A stretch of 64,000 nucleotides of DNA from assembly GCF_018968705.1 (NCBI RefSeq), contig NZ_CP076668.1, positions 992,001 to 1,056,000 on the forward strand, read 5' to 3'. The stretch is from Pseudomonas lijiangensis. Its GTDB lineage: Bacteria > Pseudomonadota > Gammaproteobacteria > Pseudomonadales > Pseudomonadaceae. The notes under the pieces are model-generated. The model was not told where the DNA came from and did not search any database. It saw only the letters and a program-made list of their open reading frames with translations. Position numbers and translations under genes: made by a program. Positions 52,659-61,763 of the stretch are shown piece by piece (position 1 is the first letter of the stretch; the number at the start of each line of letters is the position of its first letter).

Positions 52659-53636
52659 TCACACCCGAGCCTGAACACTCACCCAATACCGGGTAAAGCG
52701 CTGCACCCGGACGGGCAGGGTGACTTCCAGCATGTCGAGGATGCGTTCGCTGTCGGCCAGCGGGTAACTGCCGGAAATCAGCAGGTTGGCGACCTTGGCA
52801 TCGCAGTTGAGTCGCCCGCGACGGTAGCGGCCCAGTTCGGCCAGGAAATCCGTCAGCTTCATGTGCGAGGCGACCAGCATGCCTTCGGCCCAGGCTCCGG
52901 TGCTGGCGTCTGTCGGGCGTACCGGGTCCCAGGCGTCGCGGCTGAAGGTCACTTGCTGTCTGGCCTGCAACCGCAATGACGGACCGACATGGGCGTCGGG
53001 GCTGATTTCGAGTGAGCCGTCCAGCACGGCCAGTTGCGTGCGGCCGTCCAGTTGCCGCAGGTTGAAACGACTGGCCGCGGTCGAGGCGTGTACGGTGCCT
53101 TGGGCGGTCAGCAGGTTCAGTGGGCGTGAGTCGGCAACTGCCGTCATCAGGATTTCGCCTTGCAGCAACTTGATAAACCGCTGCCCGGCATCGAAGCGCA
53201 CATCCAGGGCGCTGGCGGTATTGAGTTGCACCTGTGTGCCGTCGCTCAGTGTTTCCTTGCGTTGTTCGCCCACGCCGCTGCGCAGGTCGGCCAGCAAGGG
53301 TTGCAAGGCGATCTGATCACGTAATCCCCAGCCTGCCGCTGAACCCGCGCCCAGCAGAAGCAAAAGCTTCAGGGCCTGGCGGCGACCGCTGGAGGACGGA
53401 GCATTGAGCGCCGCATGGGCCAGGGGCGAAGACAATCCGCTCAAGCGTTGGTTGACCCGCTGGATGTGCGCCCAGGCACGCTGGTGTTCGCTATTGCCAT
53501 TGAGCCACTGCTGCCAGGCATGCTGGCGACGGGAATCCAGACCGCCTTCCTGCATTTCGATCATCCAGCTCACTGCCTGCCTGGCCACGGCGGGGGAAAT
53601 GTCTGACTTGTTCAGGGATTCGGCATTCAGGTTCAT
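52659..53636 (-). CDS. fecR: FecR (ferric citrate sigma regulator)
   Basis: A 325-residue FecR with an N-terminal DUF4880 region (ISPAVARQAVSWMIEMQEGG), a membrane segment near residue 95 (ALKLLLLLGAGSAAGWGL), then the periplasmic FecR domain (RKETLSDGTQVQLNTASALD, FIKLLQGEILMTAVADSRPL). The C-terminus is an STN-like fold (GSYPLADSERILDMLEVTLP). ATG 53636 overlaps the stop of fecI (ATGA). It lies between fecI and fecA and should transmit the FecA signal. The open frame further upstream to 53855 is the shadow of fecI. Confidence 0.93.
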   Translation of the reverse strand: MNLNAESLNKSDISPAVARQAVSWMIEMQEGGLDSRRQHAWQQWLNGNSEHQRAWAHIQRVNQRLSGLSSPLAHAALNAPSSSGRRQALKLLLLLGAGSAAGWGLRDQIALQPLLADLRSGVGEQRKETLSDGTQVQLNTASALDVRFDAGQRFIKLLQGEILMTAVADSRPLNLLTAQGTVHASTAASRFNLRQLDGRTQLAVLDGSLEISPDAHVGPSLRLQARQQVTFSRDAWDPVRPTDASTGAWAEGMLVASHMKLTDFLAELGRYRRGRLNCDAKVANLLISGSYPLADSERILDMLEVTLPVRVQRFTRYWVSVQARV

Positions 53637-54136
53637 AGGGCGAAGTAGCAGCGCAGCGCGGCCTTGTTCAGATGACGCTTGACCGTCGCGATGGAGATGC
53701 CCAGTTGCGAGGCGATTTCGCCATGGCTCAGGCCATCGACCTGAGAAAGCAGGAAGGCACGTTTGACCGCAGTCGGCAGGCCGTCCAGCAACTGGTCCAG
53801 TTCCACCAGAGTTTGCAGGATGATCGCCCGGTCTTCCTCGGAAGGTGCCACGCATTCCGGCAGCTCGGCCAGGGCCTGGTAATAGGCGCGCTCCAGATCC
53901 TGGCGTCTGTAGTGATTACACAGCACCCGCTTGGCGATGGTGGTCAGAAAGGCCCGAGGCTCAATGATCTGGGCCGTATCGCGGGCCAGTATCACTTTGA
54001 CGAAGGTGTCCTGAGCCAGATCCGCCGCACTGTGCGGGCAGCCGATCCTGCGCCGCAGCCAGGTCGTTAGCCAGGAATGGTGATCCTGGTACAGACCTTC
54101 GACGGTATGACTGAGAGCGGGCTGGGCGGTGTGCAT
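53633..54136 (-). CDS. fecI: FecI ECF sigma factor
   Basis: A 167-residue iron-starvation sigma factor. Region 2: SAADLAQDTFVKVILARDTA with EPRAFLTTIAKRVLCNHYRR. Region 4: LPTAVKRAFLLSQVDGLSHG and QLGISIATVKRHLNKAALRC. The start is chosen at ATG 54136 (MHTAQPALSHTVEGLYQDHH), matching family length; the frame is open to 54286 and upstream ATGs are possible. A Fur box lies about 60 bp upstream. Confidence 0.92.
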   Translation of the reverse strand: MHTAQPALSHTVEGLYQDHHSWLTTWLRRRIGCPHSAADLAQDTFVKVILARDTAQIIEPRAFLTTIAKRVLCNHYRRQDLERAYYQALAELPECVAPSEEDRAIILQTLVELDQLLDGLPTAVKRAFLLSQVDGLSHGEIASQLGISIATVKRHLNKAALRCYFAL

Positions 54137-54197
54137 CACGTAGAAAAATCCACGGGGACTCATTGAGGGCGTCGATTCTGTCAGACTCTTTTGCATA

Positions 54198-54212
54198 TGA
54201 GAATATTTATCA
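54198..54212. promoter_or_regulatory. Fur box between fecI and the PepSY operon
   Basis: TGAGAATATTTATCA matches 12 of 14 defined positions of the 7-1-7 Fur consensus TGATAATnATTATCA. Its position in the divergent gap suits iron-repression of fecI and of the DUF3649 operon. Confidence 0.75.
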
Positions 54213-54336
54213 TTAATATTGCGCTTTATTCTTGTGCCTGGGTGCGAACTTTCTGCCCGGCGGTCTGGTGACAGGGTCCTTGTCATGCCAGCTCACGCTT
54301 TTTCATTGCCTTTCAAGATCGGGTAAAGGTTCTCGG

Positions 54337-54675
54337 ATGCACGGTTCAGCCCTCAATAGCCCAGCGGTCAATAAACGTCCTGCGAAAAATACCGGTGTCT
54401 CGGTTTCCTACCGGCTGGCGGTGGCTTCCCGCGCGCTGGCGGCGATCTTTGCAGGTTATCTGCTGGCTTCCGTGACCAGCATCTGTGTCGCCCAGTGGTT
54501 GCCGGTCCCTCGGGCCGAAGCCGTTATCACGGGCATGATGCTTTCGTTTCTGGTGTATCTGGTGGCCGTGCTCTGGTGCTTTGCCTGCCGCACGGCCGTG
54601 CAGGCGTGGGTGGGCGTGTTATTGCCCAGCGCAATCCTGGGCGTTGCCTATGCCTGTGGCCGGTGGTTGTCATGA
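54337..54675 (+). CDS. DUF3649 membrane protein
   Basis: A 112-residue inner-membrane protein with about three hydrophobic helices (residues 32-52, 60-82, 88-108). It starts MHGSALNSPAVNKRPAKNTG and ends LPSAILGVAYACGRWLS. DUF3649 proteins are encoded with PepSY reductase-like proteins in siderophore uptake loci, as here: ATGA overlap with the next gene. Start ATG 54337 has an AAAGG site. The exact job is unknown, possibly helping reductive iron release. Confidence 0.82.
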   Translation: MHGSALNSPAVNKRPAKNTGVSVSYRLAVASRALAAIFAGYLLASVTSICVAQWLPVPRAEAVITGMMLSFLVYLVAVLWCFACRTAVQAWVGVLLPSAILGVAYACGRWLS

Positions 54676-56252
54676 AGGAGGGTTTTCGTCAGGCCATGGC
54701 CTGGCTGCACACGTGGGTCGGGCTGGTGTTCGGCTGGCTGCTGTTCGCGATTTTCCTGACCGGGACGCTTTCCTACTTCAAGGATGAGATCACCCAATGG
54801 ATGCAGCCCGAGATTGCTGCCCGTCCTGTGAATACCGAGGCCAATATCCGGCTGGCGCAAAGCTACCTGCAACAACACGCGGCGGGTGCCACGCGCTGGT
54901 TCATCAATATGCCGGACGAGCGCTCGCCGGGCCTGATGGTGGGCTGGCTGCCGGAAGGCAAGCCCGGTCAGCGCAACAACTTTGTCCGCAAGGTTCTGGA
55001 CACTCAGACCGGCGCTCCGGTGCAGGCGCGGGAAACACGGGGCGGCGACTTCTTCTATCGCTTCCATTACCAGTTGCAGATGCCGCACCCCTGGGGCCGC
55101 TGGCTGGCGACCATTGCGGCGATGGTGATGTTCGTGACGCTGGTGACCGGCATCATCGTGCACAAGAAGATATTCAAGGAGTTCTTCACCTTCCGGCCAC
55201 GCAAGGGCCAGCGTTCCTGGCTGGATGGCCATAACGCCCTGGGCGTGCTGGTGCTGCCGTTTCATCTGATGATTACCTACAGCAGTCTGGTGATCTTCAT
55301 GTCGATGGTCATGCCCGCCAGTATCCTGACCAGCTACGGCACTGTGCAGGCCTTCTACAACGAAGTATTCCCCGGTTCGAACATGCCAGGGCCTGACGGC
55401 AAACCTGCCGAGTTGCTGCCCCTTGCTCCGCTTCTGGCCTCGGCCAGCGAGCGCTGGAATGGCGATCAGGTGGGGCGCGTGGTGGTCAACAATCCTGGCG
55501 ACAGCAATGCTTCGGTGCTGCTGACCCGTGACGACAAAGGCAGCATCACGCCGGATCGCGGTGGCGCGCTGACCTTCAATGGCGTGAGCGGTGCCCTGCA
55601 GAACGAAACCCCTTCGCGGCCCGTGCCTATGCTGATTTCCAGCGGCATGTATGGCCTGCATGTCGGTCACTTTGCCGGGCCGACCCTGCGCTGGCTGTAC
55701 TTCATTTTCGGCGTGGCCGGGACCGCGATGATCGGCACCGGGCTGGTCATGTGGCTGGGCAAGCGCCGCCTCAAGCATGCCAAGACCGGCGTGCTGCCTT
55801 TCGAGTTGCGTCTGGTCGAGGTGCTGAACATCGCCAGCATGTCGGGCCTGATGCTCGCGGTGGCGGCGTTCTTCTGGGCCAATCGGGTTCTGCCGGTCGG
55901 GTTGGCCGGGCGCGCAGGCTGGGAAGTGAATGTGTTCTTCATCATCTGGGGCCTGTCGGTGCTGCATGCCGTGCTGCGCAGCGGCCACAGCGCCTGGCGC
56001 GAGCAGTTGGGACTGGGTGCGCTGTTATTCATCGGCTTGCCGGTGCTCGATCTGCTGACCGATGGCCATTACCTGATCGCCGCGTTGCAACAGGGAAGCT
56101 GGGTGCTGCCGGCCTTTGACCTGACGGCGCTGGGTACCGGCCTGTTCCTCGGCTGGGCGGCACTGAAGTTCAGGGCTGAGCGTGCCGATAAACCGGTGCG
56201 CAAGGGCGCTGGCGCTTCGGCCATTGCAGTCAGCCGTCAGGAGGCCAGTTGA
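54672..56252 (+). CDS. PepSY-associated transmembrane protein (siderophore reductase-like)
   Basis: A 526-residue inner-membrane protein of the PepSY_TM family (PiuB/FoxB/FpvG relatives). The first helix, with conserved WLHTWVGLVFGWLLFAIFLT, is near residues 10-29. A periplasmic loop is followed by a paired helix HPWGRWLATIAAMVMFVTLV and the HNALGVLVLPFHLMITYSSL block. The C-terminal half has three or four further helices. Conserved His residues in the helices could bind heme. Related proteins reduce ferric siderophores in the periplasm. Overlaps both neighbours (ATGA), so it is part of one operon. Confidence 0.88.
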   Translation: MKEGFRQAMAWLHTWVGLVFGWLLFAIFLTGTLSYFKDEITQWMQPEIAARPVNTEANIRLAQSYLQQHAAGATRWFINMPDERSPGLMVGWLPEGKPGQRNNFVRKVLDTQTGAPVQARETRGGDFFYRFHYQLQMPHPWGRWLATIAAMVMFVTLVTGIIVHKKIFKEFFTFRPRKGQRSWLDGHNALGVLVLPFHLMITYSSLVIFMSMVMPASILTSYGTVQAFYNEVFPGSNMPGPDGKPAELLPLAPLLASASERWNGDQVGRVVVNNPGDSNASVLLTRDDKGSITPDRGGALTFNGVSGALQNETPSRPVPMLISSGMYGLHVGHFAGPTLRWLYFIFGVAGTAMIGTGLVMWLGKRRLKHAKTGVLPFELRLVEVLNIASMSGLMLAVAAFFWANRVLPVGLAGRAGWEVNVFFIIWGLSVLHAVLRSGHSAWREQLGLGALLFIGLPVLDLLTDGHYLIAALQQGSWVLPAFDLTALGTGLFLGWAALKFRAERADKPVRKGAGASAIAVSRQEAS

Positions 56253-56584
56253 TGCTGCTGGCGGCGTTGTTCTGTTACATCGGTTTCACGGCCTTGTGCC
56301 TGTCCATGTCCCGGCATTACGGCGAGTTGCTGAGCGGTCCATTGACCTCACGGCGCAGTCGGTTGCTCACGCTCGCGGGCTGGTTGTTTCTGGCGGTTTC
56401 CTCAGTCGTTGCAGTCAATGATGCCGGTTGGGGTATAGGCTTGGCGCAGTGGTTTGCGGTATTGATGGGCAGTGCGGTGCTGCTGGTTTTTCTGATGCCT
56501 TTCAAACCTCGCTGGATATTGAAGCTGGCCGGTTTCGGACTGGTACTTTGCCCCTTTGCTGTTTTTGACCTGTTGCCCGTTTAA
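56252..56584 (+). CDS. DUF3325 membrane protein
   Basis: A 110-residue inner-membrane protein with about three helices (residues 2-19, 40-58, 66-83) and a hydrophobic C-terminus. It starts MLLAALFCYIGFTALCLSMS, the DUF3325 pattern. The ribosome site CAGGAGG is in the end of the PepSY gene, and the start overlaps that stop codon. DUF3325 is nearly always encoded with DUF3649 and PepSY proteins in iron-uptake operons, as here. Confidence 0.82.
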   Translation: MLLAALFCYIGFTALCLSMSRHYGELLSGPLTSRRSRLLTLAGWLFLAVSSVVAVNDAGWGIGLAQWFAVLMGSAVLLVFLMPFKPRWILKLAGFGLVLCPFAVFDLLPV

Positions 56585-56593
56585 GTGATCGTG

Positions 56594-57190
56594 ATGATGC
56601 CCCCTGAACCAGACCTGCCCGATACAGGCCCTGACGCCGAGCCCTTGGCGGCGAAGGGTGGTCGTGCGCATTTTCTGCAGGTGTTTTTGTCCCAGCGTCC
56701 CCAGATGGAAGCGCTGGTCAGCCGCCGTGTGGGCTGTCGGGCAACGGCTGCGGATCTGGTGCAGGACCTGTTCGTGCGTTTCTGGCGGCGTCCTCTGGTG
56801 CAGGTCGAAGAGCTGAGCACTTATCTGCTGCGCTGTGCGGGCAATATCGCCATCGACCATTTGCGCAGCGAAGGTGTGCGCAGCCGCATCAGCGAAAGCC
56901 TTGAAACCGGGCATGACGAAAGCAGTAACGATCCACGCGCCGCGCTGGAGGCGAACAACGATTTGCGCCACGTCGAGGCGGCCTTGCGCGGCTTGCCCGA
57001 GCGGACTCGACAGATTTTCCTGCTCAACCGCATTCACGGTCGCAAGTACGCAGAGATCGCCAAAGCCATGGCGCTTTCCCAAAGCGCTGTGGAAAAACAT
57101 ATGATGCGCGCTTTGCAAGCCTGCAAGGCGAGCCTGGAACAGGACTCGGCAGGCACCGCCCGAACGAAGCCTGGAGACGCTCGTCGATGA
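56594..57190 (+). CDS. FecI-like ECF sigma factor 3
   Basis: A 198-residue iron-class ECF sigma factor. Region 2: RATAADLVQDLFVRFWRRPL with YLLRCAGNIAIDHLRSEGVR. Region 4: LPERTRQIFLLNRIHGRKYA and AMALSQSAVEKHMMRALQAC. ATG 56594 (first of two ATGs) is used; a GTG three codons earlier is possible. It lies 9 bp after the DUF3325 stop and overlaps the FecR-like gene by 4 bp, so it belongs to the six-gene operon. Confidence 0.9.
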   Translation: MMPPEPDLPDTGPDAEPLAAKGGRAHFLQVFLSQRPQMEALVSRRVGCRATAADLVQDLFVRFWRRPLVQVEELSTYLLRCAGNIAIDHLRSEGVRSRISESLETGHDESSNDPRAALEANNDLRHVEAALRGLPERTRQIFLLNRIHGRKYAEIAKAMALSQSAVEKHMMRALQACKASLEQDSAGTARTKPGDARR

Positions 57191-58179
57191 AAGCGCCGCC
57201 CGCCGTGCAGAATGCCACGACCCCGGAAGAAGCCGCACTGGCCTGGTTGAGCGTCCTGCATGACCAACCCGATTACGCCGACCAACTGGCGTTCAGCCAA
57301 TGGCTGCAAGCCGACCCGGCCCATGTGCAAGCCTATGGCAAGGCCCAGGTGTTGTGGGAGTTGAGCGAAGCGCCGGCGGCCCGGCTTGCCAGTGAAGACG
57401 CCGTTGCGCTGTACGCCTTGTTGCGGGCGATGGATGCGCCGCCGCCACGTCGTAACCTGCAACGCTGGTCGGTGGGTCTGGCGATGGCCGCTTGCCTGAT
57501 GTTGATGATTGCCATGGGCGCAGGCTGGCAGCCGCAGCGCTGGGCCGATGATTTCGGCGCGGATTACGTGTCGGCTCCCGGCCAGGTCCGCACCGTGACG
57601 CTGGCCGATAATTCCCAGGTCACGCTGGATGCCGACAGTGCCATTGCCGTGAATTTCAGCCGTGGCGAACGTCATGTGCAGCTACGACGCGGCGCTGCCT
57701 TTTTCAAAGTGACCCACACCGGCGAACCGTTCGTGGTCGATGCCCATACCGGCGAAACCCGCGTGCTGGGCACCCAGTTCGAAGTCCGGCTGGAACCGGA
57801 GGGCGCGCAGGTGACGGTGTTGTCCGGGCGTGTCGGAGTCAAGGCGGCAGGTGGGCTTGAGCAACGGATTCTGGAAGCGGGTCAGCAAGTGGCCTACGAC
57901 CAGACGACCACCTCGGTCCCCAAGGGCATCGACAGTGAAAACCTGCTGGCGTGGCGACAAGGCTGGCTGAATTACTACCGGACACCTCTGGCCGAGGTCA
58001 TCGACGACCTGAGCCGTTATTACCCTGGCCGCATTGTGCTGCTCAACGATCAACTGGCCGCCAAACGCATCAGCGGCAGCTTCCCCAGCAAGGACCCCCA
58101 GGCTGTCCTGAGCGCCTTGCAGTCGGTGGTGGGGTTCGAGACTTACAGCATGCTGGACCGGGTCATTGTTCTGCGCTGA
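57187..58179 (+). CDS. FecR-like sigma regulator 3
   Basis: A 330-residue FecR. N-terminal cytoplasmic part (ATTPEEAALAWLSVLHDQPD, FSQWLQADPAHVQAYGKAQV), membrane helix near residues 98-117, then the FecR domain (VRTVTLADNSQVTLDADSAI, RHVQLRRGAAFFKVTHTGEP). The C-terminal STN-like tail ends MLDRVIVLR. Its start overlaps the sigma gene by 4 bp. It should control sigma 3 in response to the receptor encoded next. Confidence 0.92.
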   Translation: MKAPPAVQNATTPEEAALAWLSVLHDQPDYADQLAFSQWLQADPAHVQAYGKAQVLWELSEAPAARLASEDAVALYALLRAMDAPPPRRNLQRWSVGLAMAACLMLMIAMGAGWQPQRWADDFGADYVSAPGQVRTVTLADNSQVTLDADSAIAVNFSRGERHVQLRRGAAFFKVTHTGEPFVVDAHTGETRVLGTQFEVRLEPEGAQVTVLSGRVGVKAAGGLEQRILEAGQQVAYDQTTTSVPKGIDSENLLAWRQGWLNYYRTPLAEVIDDLSRYYPGRIVLLNDQLAAKRISGSFPSKDPQAVLSALQSVVGFETYSMLDRVIVLR

Positions 58180-58239
58180 GTCGATGGCAGACAGGCGATC
58201 CTCCATGGCGCGGATTTCATGGCGGCGAGGCGCAAGGCA

Positions 58240-60621
58240 ATGAGCGGCTGGCTGGGTAGAACGCTGTTCGTGGTGGTAGGCGTCTGTGTTCAAAGCGCAG
58301 TCTGTGCCGCGCAACAGACTTTCGATTTCTCTATCCCGGCCAGGCCCTTGCCGCAGGCCTTGAGCGAGTTCAGTCGCGTCACCGGCCTGAGCGTGATCTA
58401 CACCCAGGATGCGCCTTACCGCATCGACGCCCCGACACTCAACGGACGCTTCAGCGCCGAACAGGCATTGAGCACGTTGTTGCGAGATTCCGGCCTGGCC
58501 TGGCGCCGTGCCAGCGAGCAGGCGTTTACTCTGGAAACCCTGAAGCCCGAAGCCGGCACCCTCAGTCTGGCAGCCACTCACATCGATTCCCGGCTTGCGG
58601 AGCGCGGCCCGTATCAACCACCTTCGAGTACCTCGGTGTTGCGCTCGTCTGCCTCTGTGCTGGAAACACCTCAGAGCATCAACATCGTCCCGCCGCAGGT
58701 GCTGCGTGATCAGGCGCCGCGTAACCTGGATGATGCCTTGAGCACCATCAGCGGCGTCACTCAAGGCAACACACTGGGCAGCACTCAGGACACGCTGATG
58801 AAGCGCGGTTTTGGTGACAACCGCGACGGCTCGATCATGCGCAACAGCATGCCGGTGGTGCAGGGCCGCAACCTGAACGCCACTGCTGAACGTGTCGAAA
58901 TTCTCAAGGGGCCGGCGAGCCTGCTCTACGGAATCCAGGACCCCGGCGGCGTCATCAACGTGGTCAGCAAGCAGCCTCAATTACAGGCGGCCAATAGCCT
59001 GACAGCTCGTGGCTCCAGCTATGGCTCGGGCAAAAACGGCAGTGGCGTGACGCTGGACAGTACCGGTCCCGTGGGTGATTCGGCACTGGCCTGGCGGATG
59101 ATTGTCGATCATCAGGACGAAGATTACTGGCGCAATTTCGGCACCCATCGCGAGTCGCTGATCGCGCCGTCACTGGCCTGGTACGGCGAAGACACCCAAT
59201 GGGTGGCGGCTTATGAACACCGGGAATTTCTCTATCCCTTCGATCGCGGCACTGCCATCGATCCGGTGACCAATCACCCTCTGGACATTCCGGCCACACG
59301 CCGCCTCGATGAGCCGTTCAACAACATGGAAGGGCGCTCGGATCTTTATCGTTTCGAGGCCGATCATGATTTCAATGAGCGCTGGAAAGGGCATCTGGGT
59401 TACAGCTACAACCGCGAAACCTACGATGCCAGTCAGGTGCGGGTCACGGCAGTGAATGCAGCCAATGGCACTCTGACTCGCTCCATGGACGGCACCTCCG
59501 GCGCACTGGCCACCGACCGCTATACCGTCCTGACTCTTGCGGGCGATGTGCAGTGGGCGGGCCTGCGCCATGAACTGCTCATGGGCATGGATGACGAGTA
59601 CCGCAAGGTCTATCGCTCGGACCTGATCCGCCAGCGCAGCCTGACCACTTTCAGTTACCTGAACCCGGCTTACGGGCAGGAAGTGGAGGGCACGACGGTC
59701 AGTGAACCGGACAGTGCCCAGAGCGATATTCTGCGCAGCAATTCGCTGTTCCTTCAGGACTCGATTCACCTGAACGAGCAATGGATTGTAGTGGCTGGCG
59801 CACGCTTCATGACCTTCGATCAGGTGGCGGGCAGAGGCCGACCTTTCAGCGTCAACACCGACACCAACGGCAGCCAGTGGATACCTCGCGCCGGTCTGGT
59901 CTATCGCTACACCGATCAGTTGTCGTTTTATGGCAGCTACAGCGAATCCTTCAAACCCAACTCCAGCATCGCGCCGCTGACCGGTGGCTACGTGCTGGAT
60001 TCCGGGACCTTGCCTGAGCAGGCCAAAGCCTGGGAGCTGGGTGCCAAATGGGATGTGCCGGGTGCCTTCAGCGCAACCGTGGCGCTTTACGACATCCATA
60101 AGCGCAATGTGTTGGTGGCCAACTACGACGCGGCAACCGCCAGCACCGTCTACAGCTCGGCGGGTGAAGTTCGCTCGCGAGGGCTGGAACTGGACCTGAG
60201 CGGTCAGTTGAGTGAACGCTGGAGCCTGATCGGCGGGTATGCCTTTACCGATGCCCGCGTGCAGGAAGACCCGTTGCTCAAGGGTAAACACCTGCAGAAT
60301 GTCGCCCGCCACAGCGGCTCGTTGTCGGCGGTTTATGACCTGGGCAGCGTGCTGGGCGGCGACCGCTTGCGGCTGGGTGCCGGTGCGCATTATGTTGGGG
60401 AAAGGGCAGGTAACCCGCTCAACGACTTCAACCTGCCGGCCTACACCGTCGCCGATGCCTTCGCGACTTACGACACCCGGCTGGACGGGCAGAAAGTCCG
60501 GTTCCAGCTCAACGTCAAAAACCTCTTCGACCGCACTTACTACACCTCAAGCGTGAACCGCTATTTCGTCTCGATGGGGGATTCGCGGCAGGTGCAGATA
60601 TCTACGACGCTGGAGTTTTAA
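58240..60621 (+). CDS. TonB-dependent siderophore receptor/transducer
   Basis: A 793-residue outer-membrane receptor with an STN signalling domain (FDFSIPARPLPQALSEFSRV; LNGRFSAEQALSTLLRDSGL). The plug (SSASVLETPQSINIVPPQVL to EILKGPASLLYGIQDPGGVI) and barrel end QVQISTTLEF. It resembles hydroxamate-type receptors (FoxA/FiuA/FhuE group). The ligand is not fixed. ATG 58240 gives a signal peptide (SGWLGRTLFVVVGVCVQSAV) with AAGG upstream; an ATG at 58219 lacks a ribosome site. It ends the six-gene operon with its own FecI/FecR. Confidence 0.9.
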   Translation: MSGWLGRTLFVVVGVCVQSAVCAAQQTFDFSIPARPLPQALSEFSRVTGLSVIYTQDAPYRIDAPTLNGRFSAEQALSTLLRDSGLAWRRASEQAFTLETLKPEAGTLSLAATHIDSRLAERGPYQPPSSTSVLRSSASVLETPQSINIVPPQVLRDQAPRNLDDALSTISGVTQGNTLGSTQDTLMKRGFGDNRDGSIMRNSMPVVQGRNLNATAERVEILKGPASLLYGIQDPGGVINVVSKQPQLQAANSLTARGSSYGSGKNGSGVTLDSTGPVGDSALAWRMIVDHQDEDYWRNFGTHRESLIAPSLAWYGEDTQWVAAYEHREFLYPFDRGTAIDPVTNHPLDIPATRRLDEPFNNMEGRSDLYRFEADHDFNERWKGHLGYSYNRETYDASQVRVTAVNAANGTLTRSMDGTSGALATDRYTVLTLAGDVQWAGLRHELLMGMDDEYRKVYRSDLIRQRSLTTFSYLNPAYGQEVEGTTVSEPDSAQSDILRSNSLFLQDSIHLNEQWIVVAGARFMTFDQVAGRGRPFSVNTDTNGSQWIPRAGLVYRYTDQLSFYGSYSESFKPNSSIAPLTGGYVLDSGTLPEQAKAWELGAKWDVPGAFSATVALYDIHKRNVLVANYDAATASTVYSSAGEVRSRGLELDLSGQLSERWSLIGGYAFTDARVQEDPLLKGKHLQNVARHSGSLSAVYDLGSVLGGDRLRLGAGAHYVGERAGNPLNDFNLPAYTVADAFATYDTRLDGQKVRFQLNVKNLFDRTYYTSSVNRYFVSMGDSRQVQISTTLEF

Positions 60622-60641
60622 GCTCTTTTTGTGGCTGTTTT

Positions 60642-60659
60642 TTCGCGAATGAATTCGCT
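60642..60659. repeat. Left half of a family A REP, split by the IS110 element
   Basis: TTCGCGAATGAATTCGCT, then the element begins; the REP continues at 61826 with CTCCCAC. Confidence 0.85.
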
Positions 60660-60663
60660 TGTA

Positions 60664-60860
60664 TGGTAGAGCTTGAAGGGGTGGTGGGACGAACAATTCG
60701 CATCTGACTGCAGCCACAGTACAGACCGTGGGAGACCTCGCCTCACCCCTTCCACCAAAAGCGCCGATAAAGAATGCTTCGTTCAAGCGACGATAGAAAC
60801 AAGCCTGCGCCTCTGGGTGAACCCCCTCAAGCCGTAAAACCTTAGCGTGGAGAAGTGCCC
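60664..60860 (+). ncRNA. Candidate bridge RNA of the IS110 element
   Basis: The 5' noncoding end folds with GAAGGGGTG (60675-60683) pairing to CACCCCTTC (60744-60752). In the enclosed loop AATTCGC (60695-60701) equals the target's left side and GTGGGAG (60728-60734) is complementary to its right side. A second hairpin-like stretch has AGAAT (60771-60775), matching the element's right end before CT, and ACAAG (60799-60803), complementary to CTTGT at its left end. This is the layout of target and donor loops. Confidence 0.7.
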
Positions 60861-61763
60861 ATGGCAATGCGCGTTTCGCAGTCAATCGTGGGCGTGGATG
60901 TTGCCAAGATTGAACTCGTTACCTATCAGGCAGACCTGGATCTGCTCACCTCGATAGCCAATGAAAAGCCCGCCATAAAGCGCTGGCTCAAAACGTTGCC
61001 GAGGCCCACCGCCATTGCTGTTGAGGCGACCAATATTTATCACGTCGATCTGGTCGAGCTGGCTTACGAGTCTGGTTTTGACGTCTACATCATCGACGGT
61101 TTTCAACTGAGCAATTACCGTAAAGGCATTGGTGGTCGTAGCAAAACGGACGCTTCCGATGCTCGGCTTCTGGCCCGTTTTCTGAAAAACGAAGGCGAAG
61201 ATCTACGCCCCTGGACCCCGCCTCCAGCCGTCTATGGCAAGCTGCAAAGCCTTCTGCGCCGCAGGGCTTCGCTGGTTCAGGCCAAAACCAGCCTGACCCA
61301 GAGCTGGGCCAATGACGCCAGTTTGAAAGCCGCCTTCGCAGCTTTCCTCAAGTCCATCGAGCGGCTGGACCTGTTGATCCAGAAGAAGCTCAAGGAGGTC
61401 TTGCGCGAAGCCGGCCTGCTGGAGCAAGTCGCCCGATGCCAAGCTGTCGAAGGCATCGGTTTTCTGACCGCGACCGCTCTGGTCATGGCTTACAGCCGAG
61501 GCGACTTCACGAGTAGCGATTCATACATCGCCTTTTTGGGCATGGACCTGAGGGTGACTGACTCAGGCCAAAAAAATGGCCGCCGATCCCTGACCAAGCG
61601 AGGTTGCTCGGAGATCCGCCGATTGCTGCACAACGCCGCCATGTCCGCGAGCCGATCAAGTGCCTGGAAAGAGTTTTACGACCATCATCGCAGCCATGGA
61701 AAGCGACCACACAAGTGCTCGTCATGCTCGCTCGTAAACTCGCTCGGGTGGCATTCGCCCTGA
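60861..61763 (+). pseudogene. IS110-family transposase, frameshifted near the C-terminus
   Basis: A 300-residue frame with the DEDD RuvC-like domain (SIVGVDVAK, AIAVEATNIYH, GRSKTDASDARLLARF) and the Tnp_20 domain (VEGIGFLTATALVMAYSRGD, LTKRGCSEIRRLLHNAAMSA). After HHRSHGK (near 61702) the frame shifts: the normal tail QVLVMLARKLARVAFALMKN continues in the -1 frame to a stop at 61810. So the last 35 or so residues are replaced by an unrelated short tail. Start ATG 60861 has a GGAG site. Possibly inactive, or the shift is a sequencing error. Confidence 0.85.

Noticed and set aside
54648..55988. 446-codon open frame on the minus strand
   Set aside because: Antisense shadow of the PepSY protein gene; His/Gln-rich shadow composition.
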